From Lachnospiraceae bacterium (lineage in GTDB: Bacteria; Bacillota_A; Clostridia; Lachnospirales; Lachnospiraceae), in the NCBI GenBank assembly GCA_016287765.1, contig JAEEWS010000024.1:1-39357 (forward strand): 39,357 nt of DNA, written 5' to 3'. A program made the position numbers and the translations under genes. Position 1 is the stretch's first letter. Each line of letters begins with the position of its first letter. This document shows positions 14,689-22,555 of the stretch, one piece after another. The notes beneath the pieces are model-generated. The model made no database searches and was not told where the DNA came from. It saw only the letters and a list, made by a program, of their open reading frames with translations.

Positions 14689-16441
14689 GAAGATATTTGC
14701 GGTCATACGTGTTCTCTTCGGAACGGCATGGAAAAAATATCCCCTGTTTTTTTTGGCGGAAACCGTGAGAACCCTGGCGAACATCGCTCAGCCTTTTGTA
14801 GGGATCTTCATTTCACCGATCATCATCGATGAGCTGATCGGTGACAGGGATCTTAAAAAGATCATTGTTTATACAGGCATATTAATTCTCGGCGAATTTC
14901 TGCTGACTGTTATCGCAGACAGGTCCGGAACCGTTATAAACAAGTATAAGCAGAGGCTGGACAATTATTTTAACATCTTGATCGGAAAACACTCCATGGA
15001 ACTGGATTTCCAGCTCACGGAGGATAAGGCGGCGCTGGAGCAGATCGAACGGGCAAAGACCGGAATAGACTGGTACTCGGGAGGCGTTGTAGGTATCGCT
15101 GAACAGATCTTTCTCTTTGTTGGGAATATCATTAAGATAGCGGGTCTGATTACGATCATAGTCACAAAAGCTCCGCTTTTGATCATAGTGATAGTGGTTT
15201 ATGTCATTATCAGCACATTGATGGCGATACAAAGGAACAAGATAGAAATCGAGGTTTTCGGAAAACTTTCCAAAATAAACAGGCTGTTTGGGTACTTCGG
15301 ATGGAACATTGTGGATCCTAAGTTCGGTAAGGACATAAGACTGTATGAAGCTCAGGAGACAATGGTGGATTATTGGAAGGACAATACCGAGAAGAGCATT
15401 GCCCATTGGAAACATCAGGCAGACGGACAGTTCCCTTATATTATGGCAGATGACATCCTGTCATTTTTAAGAGAAGTCTTTACCGTGGTTTACGTAGCCT
15501 ATCTTGCCATTAACGGAGCATACACCACAGGCATCTTTGCCCAATTGGTGTCGGCCGAGGGAAACTTAAGCAACTCTTTGAGAAGTATCATGCAGAATGT
15601 CACGGAGCTGGTAAAACGCTGTAACTATGCCTATGAATATGTTAAGTTCATGGAGTATCCGACGGCTCTCGAAAAGGGAAATGTGAAAGTGGAAAAGAAA
15701 CAGCATGAGATCGAGTTCAGGCATGTGTCCTTTGCTTACCCGGGGACAGACAGGAAGATCCTGAATGATGTAAACATAAAGATAGCTCCGGGAGAGCATC
15801 TGTCCATAGTCGGTCTCAACGGCGCAGGTAAGACCACCTTTATAAAGCTTCTCTGCAGGCTTTACGATCCCACCGAGGGTGAGATCCTTATGGATGGCCG
15901 GAATATTAAGGAATATGATTATTCCGAATACATGGAGCAGTTTGCACCCGTGTTCCAGGATTACAGGCTTTTTGCGTTATCTGTAAGGGACAATATTACC
16001 TTTGAAAAAGATAACGATGACTTGAACGGTCTGCTTAAGAAGGTGGGACTGTCAGAGTTTGTTGCAAAGCTTGAAAAGGGAACAGATACCAATATTTTTA
16101 AATTTTTCGATGAAGAGGGTGTTGAACCCTCCGGCGGGGAACAGCAGAAGATCGCGATCGCAAGAGCCCTTCACAAGGATTCTCCGGTTGTCATTTTGGA
16201 TGAACCCACGGCGGCTTTGGATCCGGTAGCGGAATATGAGATCTATCGTCAATTTAACTCCCTTGTGGGAGGAAGAAGTGCCTTCTATATTTCACACAGA
16301 CTTTCCAGTTGCAGATTCTGCGATCGTATCGCAGTATTTTCTGAAGGGAAGATCGCTGAGTACGGAACTCATGAGGAATTGGCGGAGGCAGGCGGTCTCT
16401 ACTCGGAAATGTTTGAAGCTCAGGCAAAATATTACAGATGA
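14681..16441 (+). CDS. Heterodimeric ABC exporter, subunit 2 (membrane plus ATPase)
   Basis: A 586-residue half-transporter partner of the preceding gene. Six hydrophobic segments precede an ATPase domain with Walker A 'GLNGAGKTT' near 377, 'APVFQDYRLF', signature 'EPSGGEQQK', Walker B 'VVILDEPTAALD' and 'YISHRLSS'. The signature reads PSGGE rather than LSGGE, so one of the two composite ATP sites may be degenerate, as often in heterodimers, although both subunits keep the catalytic Glu after Walker B. It overlaps the metallophosphoesterase gene by 4 bp (ATGA). Confidence 0.92.
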   Translation: MLKKIFAVIRVLFGTAWKKYPLFFLAETVRTLANIAQPFVGIFISPIIIDELIGDRDLKKIIVYTGILILGEFLLTVIADRSGTVINKYKQRLDNYFNILIGKHSMELDFQLTEDKAALEQIERAKTGIDWYSGGVVGIAEQIFLFVGNIIKIAGLITIIVTKAPLLIIVIVVYVIISTLMAIQRNKIEIEVFGKLSKINRLFGYFGWNIVDPKFGKDIRLYEAQETMVDYWKDNTEKSIAHWKHQADGQFPYIMADDILSFLREVFTVVYVAYLAINGAYTTGIFAQLVSAEGNLSNSLRSIMQNVTELVKRCNYAYEYVKFMEYPTALEKGNVKVEKKQHEIEFRHVSFAYPGTDRKILNDVNIKIAPGEHLSIVGLNGAGKTTFIKLLCRLYDPTEGEILMDGRNIKEYDYSEYMEQFAPVFQDYRLFALSVRDNITFEKDNDDLNGLLKKVGLSEFVAKLEKGTDTNIFKFFDEEGVEPSGGEQQKIAIARALHKDSPVVILDEPTAALDPVAEYEIYRQFNSLVGGRSAFYISHRLSSCRFCDRIAVFSEGKIAEYGTHEELAEAGGLYSEMFEAQAKYYR

Positions 16442-17298
16442 AAAGATCAAAAAGAAAACTCAGGAAAAATAAAATAAGCAAAAGAATAATCCTTCCGGTT
16501 CTGGTGTTATTGTTCATAGTCTGGTCCGTTTCTACCTGGATCCCGGTAACGGAAAGACTTGAGCTTGACATCCTTAAAGAACCGGGGGAGAATGTGAGGA
16601 TAGTGCTGGTTACGGATCTGCATTCCTGTAAATACGGTGAAGGGCAGAAAAGCCTTATTAACCGGATAGATAAGGAAAAACCGGATCTGATCCTTATGTC
16701 CGGGGACATCTTTGACGACAAGCTGGCCGATACCAACGCCAAGGCATTTATAGAAGGGCTGACGGGAAAGTATCCCTGCTACTATGTTACCGGAAATCAT
16801 GAATTCTGGAGCGGAAGAGCAGAAGAAATGAAGACCTATCTTAGAGATAAAGGGGTCAAAGTTCTTGAAGGCGGTTGCGAAAATATATGCGTTAAGGGAC
16901 ATGAGCTGGATATCTGCGGTGTCGATGATCCGGACGGAACCTCCCACAACGGCTGGCTTAAGCAGCTGGAAGCGGCAGCGGAAGGTACAAACGATGACCA
17001 CTGTAGGCTATTGCTCTCCCACAGACCCGAGAGAGTCAGGTATTACGAAAAGTATGATTTTGACCTGATCCTTGCGGGGCATGCCCATGCAGGGCAGTTC
17101 AGGATACCTTTCGTAAATCGTGGCCTGATAGCCCCGAACCAGGGGCTCATGGCAAGGTATGTGAACGGGTTATATGAGCTTTCCAACGGAAGTCTTATGG
17201 AAGTGAGCAGGGGCCTTGCAAGGGAGAGCATTCCTTTACCCAGATACTTTAACCACCCGGAGATAGTGGTGATAGATCTGCATTATAACGAAAAATGA
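16438..17298 (+). CDS. Membrane-anchored metallophosphoesterase (YkuE/YaeI-like)
   Basis: A 286-residue calcineurin-like phosphoesterase with one N-terminal transmembrane anchor at about 15-35. All metal motifs are present: 'VTDLHS' (DxH), 'MSGDIFDD' (GDxxxD), 'TGNHEFW' (GNHE), 'LLLSHRPE' (H) and 'LAGHAHAGQFRIP' (GHxH). The family includes outer-face UDP-diacylglucosamine and lipid phosphatases. The 4-bp overlap with the ABC exporter suggests joint function, for example on an exported lipid or phosphorylated product, which is inference. Its TGA stop is inside repeat copy 9. Confidence 0.9.
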   Translation: MKRSKRKLRKNKISKRIILPVLVLLFIVWSVSTWIPVTERLELDILKEPGENVRIVLVTDLHSCKYGEGQKSLINRIDKEKPDLILMSGDIFDDKLADTNAKAFIEGLTGKYPCYYVTGNHEFWSGRAEEMKTYLRDKGVKVLEGGCENICVKGHELDICGVDDPDGTSHNGWLKQLEAAAEGTNDDHCRLLLSHRPERVRYYEKYDFDLILAGHAHAGQFRIPFVNRGLIAPNQGLMARYVNGLYELSNGSLMEVSRGLARESIPLPRYFNHPEIVVIDLHYNEK

Positions 17299-17363
17299 GC
17301 CTTTGGGGACGGGGTTAGGGGGTCACTTTTTGACCCCCTAACCCCGTCCCCAAAGGCTCAAAA
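17291..17363. repeat. G-rich dispersed repeat, copy 9 (long perfect hairpin)
   Basis: Arms 17296-17324 and 17332-17360 are perfectly complementary over 29 bp with a seven-base loop ACTTTTT. The left arm includes the TGA stop of the phosphoesterase gene. It lies between convergent genes and ends nine bases from the TAA of the minus-strand gene, so it could act as a bidirectional terminator. Confidence 0.92.
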
Positions 17364-17371
17364 TCATTTTT

Positions 17372-18004
17372 TTACCTGAAAGCTCCGAAGAATTTTGCCA
17401 GAGGCTCGATCACAGCGCTGAGATCTTTAATAGCCTTGTTGAGGGCTTCAAAATCCACTTTGTTAAGCTTCTGGATCGTCTCCGTGATAGCCTCGGTGTT
17501 GTTCTCCACCATGGCATTGGAATTTTCTATGAGGACACTGGCCTGATCCATAACGGTATCCATCTTGACGGTGGCTTTATTTATTTCTTCCATAGCCTTA
17601 TCCGCATCTGCGATCACCTGGTCGATCTGGGTGAGACTTGCTTCTGCATGACTGATGAATGCAGTGGTCTGAGGCATGATCACATCATTGGCCTGCGTGA
17701 GAAGATCGTTGGCTTCATTTGCGGCGGAGTTGATCTCAGTGAAGGCTGCCTCCGATTCAGCCATCAGCTTATCTACCTCGGACAGACTGGACTCTGCATG
17801 GTTTATGAATTGCAGAGTTCTGGGAATGATCATTATAAGTGACGCGGTCAGTATTATTACTCCGAATATTACTGAAAAAGAAGCCACTTTGGTGATCTTT
17901 GAATTCTTCTTTTGGTTTATCAACATTTCCTGTAACAGCTCCTCGGCGGTTTTTCCGGGAGTTTCTTTTTTTTCTTCAACACCTAAGTCTTGCCAATTTT
18001 CCAT
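17372..18004 (-). CDS. Membrane-anchored coiled-coil protein with an internal 50-residue repeat
   Basis: A 210-residue protein of no recognised family. A cytosolic N terminus of about 40 residues is followed by one transmembrane segment (about 42-65) and a long alpha-helical, Ala/Asn/Glu-rich outer region. Two tandem copies of about 50 residues are visible, beginning 'FINHAESSLSEVDKLM' and 'FISHAEASLTQIDQVI'; a third, divergent part follows. The pattern is like DUF948 or methyl-accepting-type periplasmic coiled coils but has no signalling domain. AAAGGAGAAATC precedes the ATG. Role unknown; a structural or sensing spacer is possible. Confidence 0.75.
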   Translation of the reverse strand: MENWQDLGVEEKKETPGKTAEELLQEMLINQKKNSKITKVASFSVIFGVIILTASLIMIIPRTLQFINHAESSLSEVDKLMAESEAAFTEINSAANEANDLLTQANDVIMPQTTAFISHAEASLTQIDQVIADADKAMEEINKATVKMDTVMDQASVLIENSNAMVENNTEAITETIQKLNKVDFEALNKAIKDLSAVIEPLAKFFGAFR

Positions 18005-18236
18005 AATGATTTCTCCTTTTAAACTATTAAAACCTAATGCTGATACAATTTTATCATATTGTGACTGTTTTCAAAATAAAATATTCATTATCTTTAGGCT
18101 CCGCCTCCGATGCGACTCTTAAGGTTCACATCCGAATAGAGCATATAAATTCTCGACCGATGTGCATTTCGTGCCCTAAAAAACGCATTTCATACCCAAA
18201 TTAATAATTATTCAAAAAAAATGGTATATTGCTTTT

Positions 18237-18354
18237 AGTAGGTAAAGATCCGGTCGTTGACCGGTGTCGCTGCGGGGATGTATTAAGATAAGAGAATCAT
18301 GGGTCTCAGACGTGAGAACGGCCTCAATAGGGTGAGGTATGGTTCTCTTTTTTT
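18237..18354 (+). ncRNA. Candidate structured small RNA or orphan leader with own terminator
   Basis: A possible promoter (TTAATA, 18 bp, TATATT at 18201-18230) precedes a region with stable folds. There is a hairpin CCGGTC-GTT-GACCGG (18250-18264). A closing stem AGAGAATCAT/ATGGTTCTCT (18291-18300 with 18339-18348) encloses two small hairpins, TCTCA-GACG-TGAGA and CCTCA-ATAGGG-TGAGG, giving a three-way junction. Seven T follow. The next gene has its own strong promoter downstream of this terminator, so the RNA can be an independent transcript. I do not recognise it as a known riboswitch or as 6S, SRP or tmRNA. The rest of the 18005-18447 gap holds only promoters and AT-rich sequence. Confidence 0.55.
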
Positions 18355-18377
18355 ATTTTTTGGGGAAATAAATCAGA

Positions 18378-18406
18378 TTGCAAATAAATCTTTTTGCGAA
18401 TATAAT
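18378..18406 (+). promoter_or_regulatory. Promoter for the C_GCAxxG_C_C gene
   Basis: TTGCAA, exactly 17 bp, TATAAT, 41 bp before the start codon and downstream of the preceding terminator. It shares its -35 sequence with the ABC-F promoter. Confidence 0.75.
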
Positions 18407-18447
18407 GAGAAGATCGATAGAAATATAATTTTAGACGGAGATATGGA

Positions 18448-18840
18448 ATGACAATAAATGAAAGAGCCGAAAAGGCTGTCGAATTAAAGACTATGGGCGG
18501 TTACAACTGTTCACAGGCTGTAACGGCCGTTCTGGCGGATCAGACAGATCTTTCGGAAGAACAATTGAAAAATATAACAGCCGGTTTTTGTGCCGGAATG
18601 GGAAATCTGGAAGCCACCTGCGGAGCACTTATCGGTGCGGGGATGATCGCAGGCCTTAAAACAGAAGGAAAAGGAACTTTGAAGCTTACCAGGACTATTC
18701 AGGAGAGCTTTAAGGATAAATGCGGGGCAATAAAATGTAAGGATCTTAAGACCATGACCGACGGAAAGCCTCTTTGCTCCTGTGAGGAATGTGTAAGGAA
18801 TGCGGTTTTGATCTACGGTGAAGTATTGGGTTTAAAGTAG
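18448..18840 (+). CDS. C_GCAxxG_C_C family redox-type protein
   Basis: A 130-residue small cysteine-rich protein of the C_GCAxxG_C_C family (PF09719). The pattern is clear: Cys21 in 'GGYNCSQAV', Cys48, Cys58 in 'EATCGALIGAG', then Cys92 and Cys97 in 'DKCGAIKCKDL' and 'CSCEEC' at 110-115. Members are presumed redox or metal-binding proteins of anaerobes, often next to oxidoreductases; no reaction is established. A GGAG site precedes the ATG. It is probably monocistronic behind a near-consensus promoter. Confidence 0.9.
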   Translation: MTINERAEKAVELKTMGGYNCSQAVTAVLADQTDLSEEQLKNITAGFCAGMGNLEATCGALIGAGMIAGLKTEGKGTLKLTRTIQESFKDKCGAIKCKDLKTMTDGKPLCSCEECVRNAVLIYGEVLGLK

Positions 18841-18969
18841 CTTTTTTCAAGTCTTTCAACGGCCTAGTACATCGGTTATTAAATAACTGGACCGAATGCT
18901 TGCCTGCTTACCTTGTTCCTGGTAGGAAAGATCATTTTTGCTTTTTTGAAAAAATAATCGTAAATAGTA

Positions 18970-19000
18970 TTGACCTTCCACCGGAAGGAAGGTGTATTTT
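18970..19000 (+). promoter_or_regulatory. MerR-type promoter (19-bp spacer with internal dyad)
   Basis: TTGACC, a 19-bp spacer and TATTTT. Between them lies a perfect dyad ACCTTCC-N7-GGAAGGT (18973-18993). An over-long spacer with a centred dyad is the signature of promoters activated by DNA distortion by MerR-family regulators; the half-site resembles those of CueR/MerR promoters. No merR gene is in the window. It drives the ABC ATPase/permease pair. Confidence 0.75.
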
Positions 19001-19053
19001 TGGGAGGCTCCCGGATAAAAGGTTCCGGGGAAAAATGTAAAAGGAGAATTATA

Positions 19054-19785
19054 ATGGAAAAGAAAGCGGTTTTGGAGATCAAGGGCTACACTAAGGTTTA
19101 CGGCGAAGGCAAAAAAGCGGCCGATAATGTAAACCTTACGGTGGAAAGCGGAGATATCTACGGATTCATCGGGCACAACGGAGCGGGTAAGTCCACTACC
19201 ATCCGTGCAGTGGTGGGAGTATTGGATTTTACCGAGGGAGAGATCTTTGTAAACGGTCATTCCGTTAAGAAGGAGCCTCTGGAGTGCAAGAAGGAACTGG
19301 CCTACATTCCGGATAATCCGGACCTTTACGAGAATCTTACGGGCATACAGTATCTCAACTTTATAGCGGACATCTTCAAAATAGGAGAGGCGGAAAGAGA
19401 AAACGCCATCAAAAAATATGCAGACATGTTTGAGATCACGGACTCTCTTTCGGATATCATAAGTTCTTACTCTCATGGTATGAAACAGAAGCTGGTCATC
19501 ATTTCCGCGTTGATCCATGAACCGAAATTGATGGTAATGGATGAGCCCTTTGTGGGACTGGACCCCAAGGCTGCTTTTACTTTAAAGCAGATCATGCACG
19601 AAATGTGTAAAAACGGTGCTGCCATCTTTTTCTCCACTCACGTTCTGGATGTGGCGGAGAAACTCTGTAACAAAGTGGCCATTATCAGAAAAGGTAAGAT
19701 AGTAATGGAAGGCGAAATGGATGAGCTGGTAAAAGATCAGTCTCTGGAGGAATTATTTTTGGAGGTACATGATGGACAACAGTAA
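19054..19785 (+). CDS. ABC transporter ATP-binding protein (exporter type)
   Basis: A 243-residue ABC ATPase with Walker A 'GHNGAGKST', the signature 'SYSHGMKQKLVI' (SHGMK variant typical of ABC-2 type exporters), Walker B 'LMVMDEPFVGLD' and H-loop 'FFSTHVLD'. It pairs with the following permease, whose start lies inside its 3' end. The start at 19054 has AAAGGAG. The MerR-type promoter upstream suggests induction by a drug, metal or oxidant, which is inference. Confidence 0.9.
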   Translation: MEKKAVLEIKGYTKVYGEGKKAADNVNLTVESGDIYGFIGHNGAGKSTTIRAVVGVLDFTEGEIFVNGHSVKKEPLECKKELAYIPDNPDLYENLTGIQYLNFIADIFKIGEAERENAIKKYADMFEITDSLSDIISSYSHGMKQKLVIISALIHEPKLMVMDEPFVGLDPKAAFTLKQIMHEMCKNGAAIFFSTHVLDVAEKLCNKVAIIRKGKIVMEGEMDELVKDQSLEELFLEVHDGQQ

Positions 19786-21373
19786 TCTCATCCTTATCAG
19801 AATGCTGCTCAAATCCACCAGCCAGCTTAACATATACAAGCATTGCAAGGATAAAAAGAAACGAAAAAGGATAGTGGGAAACTGGGTGGCTTTCGGTTTT
19901 TTATATCTTTTGTTGCTTGCCTATTGCGTAGCTGCAGGTATCGGGTACGGATCCATAGGACTTACGGAGATGCTTCCGTCATTCTGCGCACTTACGATCT
20001 CGGCAGCGGCCTTCATACTTACTCTTTTTAAGACCAACGGATACCTCTTTAATTTTAAAGAATATGACATGCTCATGTCCCTTCCCTTTGATTCCCGAAG
20101 CGTGGCGGGATGTAAGTTCTTATATATGTATGTAAAGGGATTACCGATCATGATGACAGTGGCAGCATCTTTTCTCATCGGATATGCGGTTTATGCCAAG
20201 CCGGCCCTTACGGTATATCCCATATGGCTGATACTTTCATTTGTTTTGCCGATAATACCTATGCTTTTGGCGTCATTCATCGGCTTTTTGATCGCCAGGG
20301 TGGGAGCTGAATTCAGGCATAAAAATATCATCCAGACCGTGCTCATAATGGGAGTTTCCATTCTTGCCGTATGCTCCAGATTTATTATTGAGGACATGTT
20401 TAGGAACAACGAGATAGAAGATGCGCTTTTATCTGCTTCTGAGGGGATAAAAACAGCTGTGGGTATCTATTTTCCGGCATTGTGGTTTACAAAGGCCATA
20501 GGATCCGTCAGCATGATATATGCCTTTGTGCTTATAATAACAACAGCTCTGCTCTTTGAACTGGTGTTCATCCCGGTGGGAAGGACTTACAGAAAGATAA
20601 ACTCAAAGCTCAAGTGTCAGGCTTCGGCCAAGAAATTCCGCATGACAAAACAGAAAAAGTCCGGTGTACGGAATGCCATCGCTTTTAAGGAACTTAAAAG
20701 GATGACGGGCTCGCCCACTTATATGATAAATGCGGGAATGGGAGAGATACTTGCCCTGATCCTGGGCGGAGCGGCCCTGTTCGTGGATTTCGAGAAGCTG
20801 GTAGCGACTGTTACCAACGAAGCTCCGATAAGCATCGAGATGCTTTATCCCGCTATTCCTCTGATCGTATATTTTTGCATCGGAATGGTGGCGACCACTG
20901 CCGTTTCCCCTTCACTGGAAGGAAAGAATTATTGGATAGTGCAGAGTCTGCCTGTGTCCAAAAAGACCTTATATCAGGGAAAGATGCTGTTTAACATGTA
21001 TCTCACGGTGCCTTTCATGCTGATCTCAACGATCAGTATAGATCTGTCCGCAAAAGTGCCTTTACTTACTGCGATCCTGACTATCCTGATGGGGCTTGCC
21101 CTTTGTGCATTCTCCACCACCTGGGGCTGCGTTTGCGGCATAAAGCATATGAGGCTGGACTGGGAGAACGAAGTGGAAGTGATAAAACAGGGAGCGGCGG
21201 TTGCTATATATCTGTTTCCGAATCTTTTGGCTTCCATCTTGATGATCGTAGCTGCTGTGGCCTTGGGAAATAAAATTAACAGAAATCTTATCCTTTCGGG
21301 GCTTACGGTCATAGTATCCGCTCTGGCACTGGTTGCCTATAAAAGAGCTGTTAGCCTGGCGGAGAGAACATAG
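19772..21373 (+). CDS. ABC transporter permease (ABC-2-like exporter)
   Basis: A 533-residue polytopic membrane protein with about twelve hydrophobic segments and a basic loop near 285-300. It overlaps the ATPase gene by 14 bp. GGAGG lies three bases from ATG 19769 and six from ATG 19772; I prefer 19772 for spacing, and the choice changes one residue. It should form an exporter with the preceding ATPase. Substrate unknown. A terminator follows at 21406. Confidence 0.85.
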   Translation: MDNSNLILIRMLLKSTSQLNIYKHCKDKKKRKRIVGNWVAFGFLYLLLLAYCVAAGIGYGSIGLTEMLPSFCALTISAAAFILTLFKTNGYLFNFKEYDMLMSLPFDSRSVAGCKFLYMYVKGLPIMMTVAASFLIGYAVYAKPALTVYPIWLILSFVLPIIPMLLASFIGFLIARVGAEFRHKNIIQTVLIMGVSILAVCSRFIIEDMFRNNEIEDALLSASEGIKTAVGIYFPALWFTKAIGSVSMIYAFVLIITTALLFELVFIPVGRTYRKINSKLKCQASAKKFRMTKQKKSGVRNAIAFKELKRMTGSPTYMINAGMGEILALILGGAALFVDFEKLVATVTNEAPISIEMLYPAIPLIVYFCIGMVATTAVSPSLEGKNYWIVQSLPVSKKTLYQGKMLFNMYLTVPFMLISTISIDLSAKVPLLTAILTILMGLALCAFSTTWGCVCGIKHMRLDWENEVEVIKQGAAVAIYLFPNLLASILMIVAAVALGNKINRNLILSGLTVIVSALALVAYKRAVSLAERT

Positions 21374-21405
21374 GCCATATTATAGAAACTTTATAGATTA
21401 TATAT

Positions 21406-21434
21406 AAGTTGCTCATTGACGGGCAACTTTTTTT
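21406..21434 (+). terminator. Intrinsic terminator after the ABC exporter operon
   Basis: Stem AAGTTGC with GCAACTT, loop of ten bases, followed by T run to 21434. The remaining 150 bp before the next gene hold no clear gene; a 12-codon ATG frame at 21532 lacks a ribosome binding site. Confidence 0.75.
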
Positions 21435-21587
21435 ATGGCATAATCAGTTGAACAAAACCAATTTAGCAAAAGCGAATCTGTATTATTTTAAACATTTTCG
21501 GGGGTAGCAAGATTTGAGCCCACAGCAGACATGAAGAAAGTTGAGGAATGCATAAAAGCATTATTGTAAGAGGGTTAGGAGTTGACT

Positions 21588-22253
21588 ATGTCACGTAGAA
21601 GATTAGTTTTTTCACTTATATTAAAGATCATTGTTTTCGTATCTGCAGCCATTGGTATTCCCATGAGTGCGTTGGCAGATACAAGAGGTTTCATGGCCGG
21701 CAAAACGGTGTTCATGTTCTTCACCGTTCAATCCAATATCCTTATGGCCATTGTTTGTCTGATAGGCGCGATCATGCTTATAAAAGGCACAAAGATCGAT
21801 CAGAGATGGTATGTTTTTAAGTATGTGAGCACTGTGGCCATCACCCTTACGGGAGTGGTGTTCTGCTTCGTGCTTGCCCCCACCCTGGGCCCTTTGGCAT
21901 GGAATGTTCAGAACATCCTGACCCATGTGGCAGTGCCTTTGGCAGCAATTGCTGATTTCTTTGTTTCGGCGCATGAGAACGGGATCGACAAAAAGTATGT
22001 TCCGCTTGTAATGGTTCCGCCTCTGCTTTATGCCGTTTATGCGGGCGTAGGGTATATGCTCGGATGGCAGTTCGCTCCAGGATACAACTATCCCTATTTC
22101 TTCCTGAACTGGGGCAGCCCCGCGGGAGCCTTCGGATTCTCACGCTCGCTTCCTTTTATGGGATGCGTTTGGTGGATCGTTCTGCTCATGCTGTTCTTAT
22201 ACGGCATAGGGCGTTGCTATCTCTGGGCACTTAACAAGACATTAAAGAAATAA
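21588..22253 (+). CDS. Pr6Pr family membrane protein (FAR-17a/AIG1-like fold)
   Basis: A 221-residue protein with six predicted transmembrane segments, of the bacterial Pr6Pr family. Visible marks are 'FFTVQSNILMAIVCLIG' in the second helix, 'NILTHVAVPLAAIADFF' with a conserved His and Asp, and the 'YNYPYFFLNW' loop. Eukaryotic AIG1/FAR-17a relatives are intramembrane threonine hydrolases of fatty-acid esters; the bacterial role is not known. I start at ATG 21588 with AGGAG six bases upstream. Confidence 0.8.
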   Translation: MSRRRLVFSLILKIIVFVSAAIGIPMSALADTRGFMAGKTVFMFFTVQSNILMAIVCLIGAIMLIKGTKIDQRWYVFKYVSTVAITLTGVVFCFVLAPTLGPLAWNVQNILTHVAVPLAAIADFFVSAHENGIDKKYVPLVMVPPLLYAVYAGVGYMLGWQFAPGYNYPYFFLNWGSPAGAFGFSRSLPFMGCVWWIVLLMLFLYGIGRCYLWALNKTLKK

Positions 22254-22284
22254 GAAGCACGGTCTTCCGTCCTCCCGCTTGCGT

Positions 22285-22312
22285 TTGCGTTTCCGCGGCA
22301 GTGTGGTATAAT
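22285..22312 (+). promoter_or_regulatory. Candidate promoter of the 22.3-kb leader RNA
   Basis: TTGCGT, 16-bp spacer, TATAAT. The predicted start near 22319 gives a transcript of about 130 nt to the following terminator. Confidence 0.6.
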
Positions 22313-22318
22313 ACTGTC

Positions 22319-22451
22319 ATATCAGCACAGGGAGGTTGAAAACCGGCGTCGGCTTTTATGCGGCCTTTGCGCTTACCGCCCTTTTGATGATTACGATGCG
22401 GAATCATACAACAGATGATCTGAAATTGACCGGGTTTTCCGGTCTTTTTTT
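22319..22451 (+). ncRNA. Candidate structured leader or small RNA upstream of the DUF5058 operon
   Basis: Between a good promoter and an intrinsic terminator lies a run of local hairpins: GGTT-GAA-AACC (about 22334-22344), a possible GGCG...CGCC closing stem around GGC...GCC (about 22345-22380), and ATGATT...AATCAT (about 22387-22407). A terminator-ended leader about 105 bp before an operon start is typical of a riboswitch or attenuator, but I recognise no known class. A reading frame from TTG 22335 (46 codons, hydrophobic start) is open here, yet its GGGAGG touches the start codon, which makes translation doubtful. Most of the 302-bp gap is explained by this element. Confidence 0.5.
22428..22451 (+). 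terminator. Intrinsic terminator in the DUF5058 leader
   Basis: Stem GACCGG/CCGGTC, loop GTTTT, then seven T. Confidence 0.8.
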
Positions 22452-22555
22452 GCATTTAACTATGTTAATTTCATAACGGATTTGATAAAATATGCTTTAG
22501 CATTGTAACGCAGAGAAAACTTTGCATAATAATCATTAAAAGAGGAGAGTGGATC

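Noticed and set aside
21532..21570. A 12-codon ATG frame before the Pr6Pr gene
   Set aside because: No ribosome binding site and no sign of coding beyond chance.
22319..22345. c-di-GMP-I riboswitch, from GCACAGGGAGG resembling its GCACAGGGCAAA segment
   Set aside because: The rest of the conserved core (GACGCAAAGCC and tetraloop receptor) is absent.
22335..22480. A 46-codon hydrophobic frame in the DUF5058 leader
   Set aside because: Its GGGAGG abuts the TTG start, the frame runs through the terminator, and the region folds as RNA. Kept only as a note.
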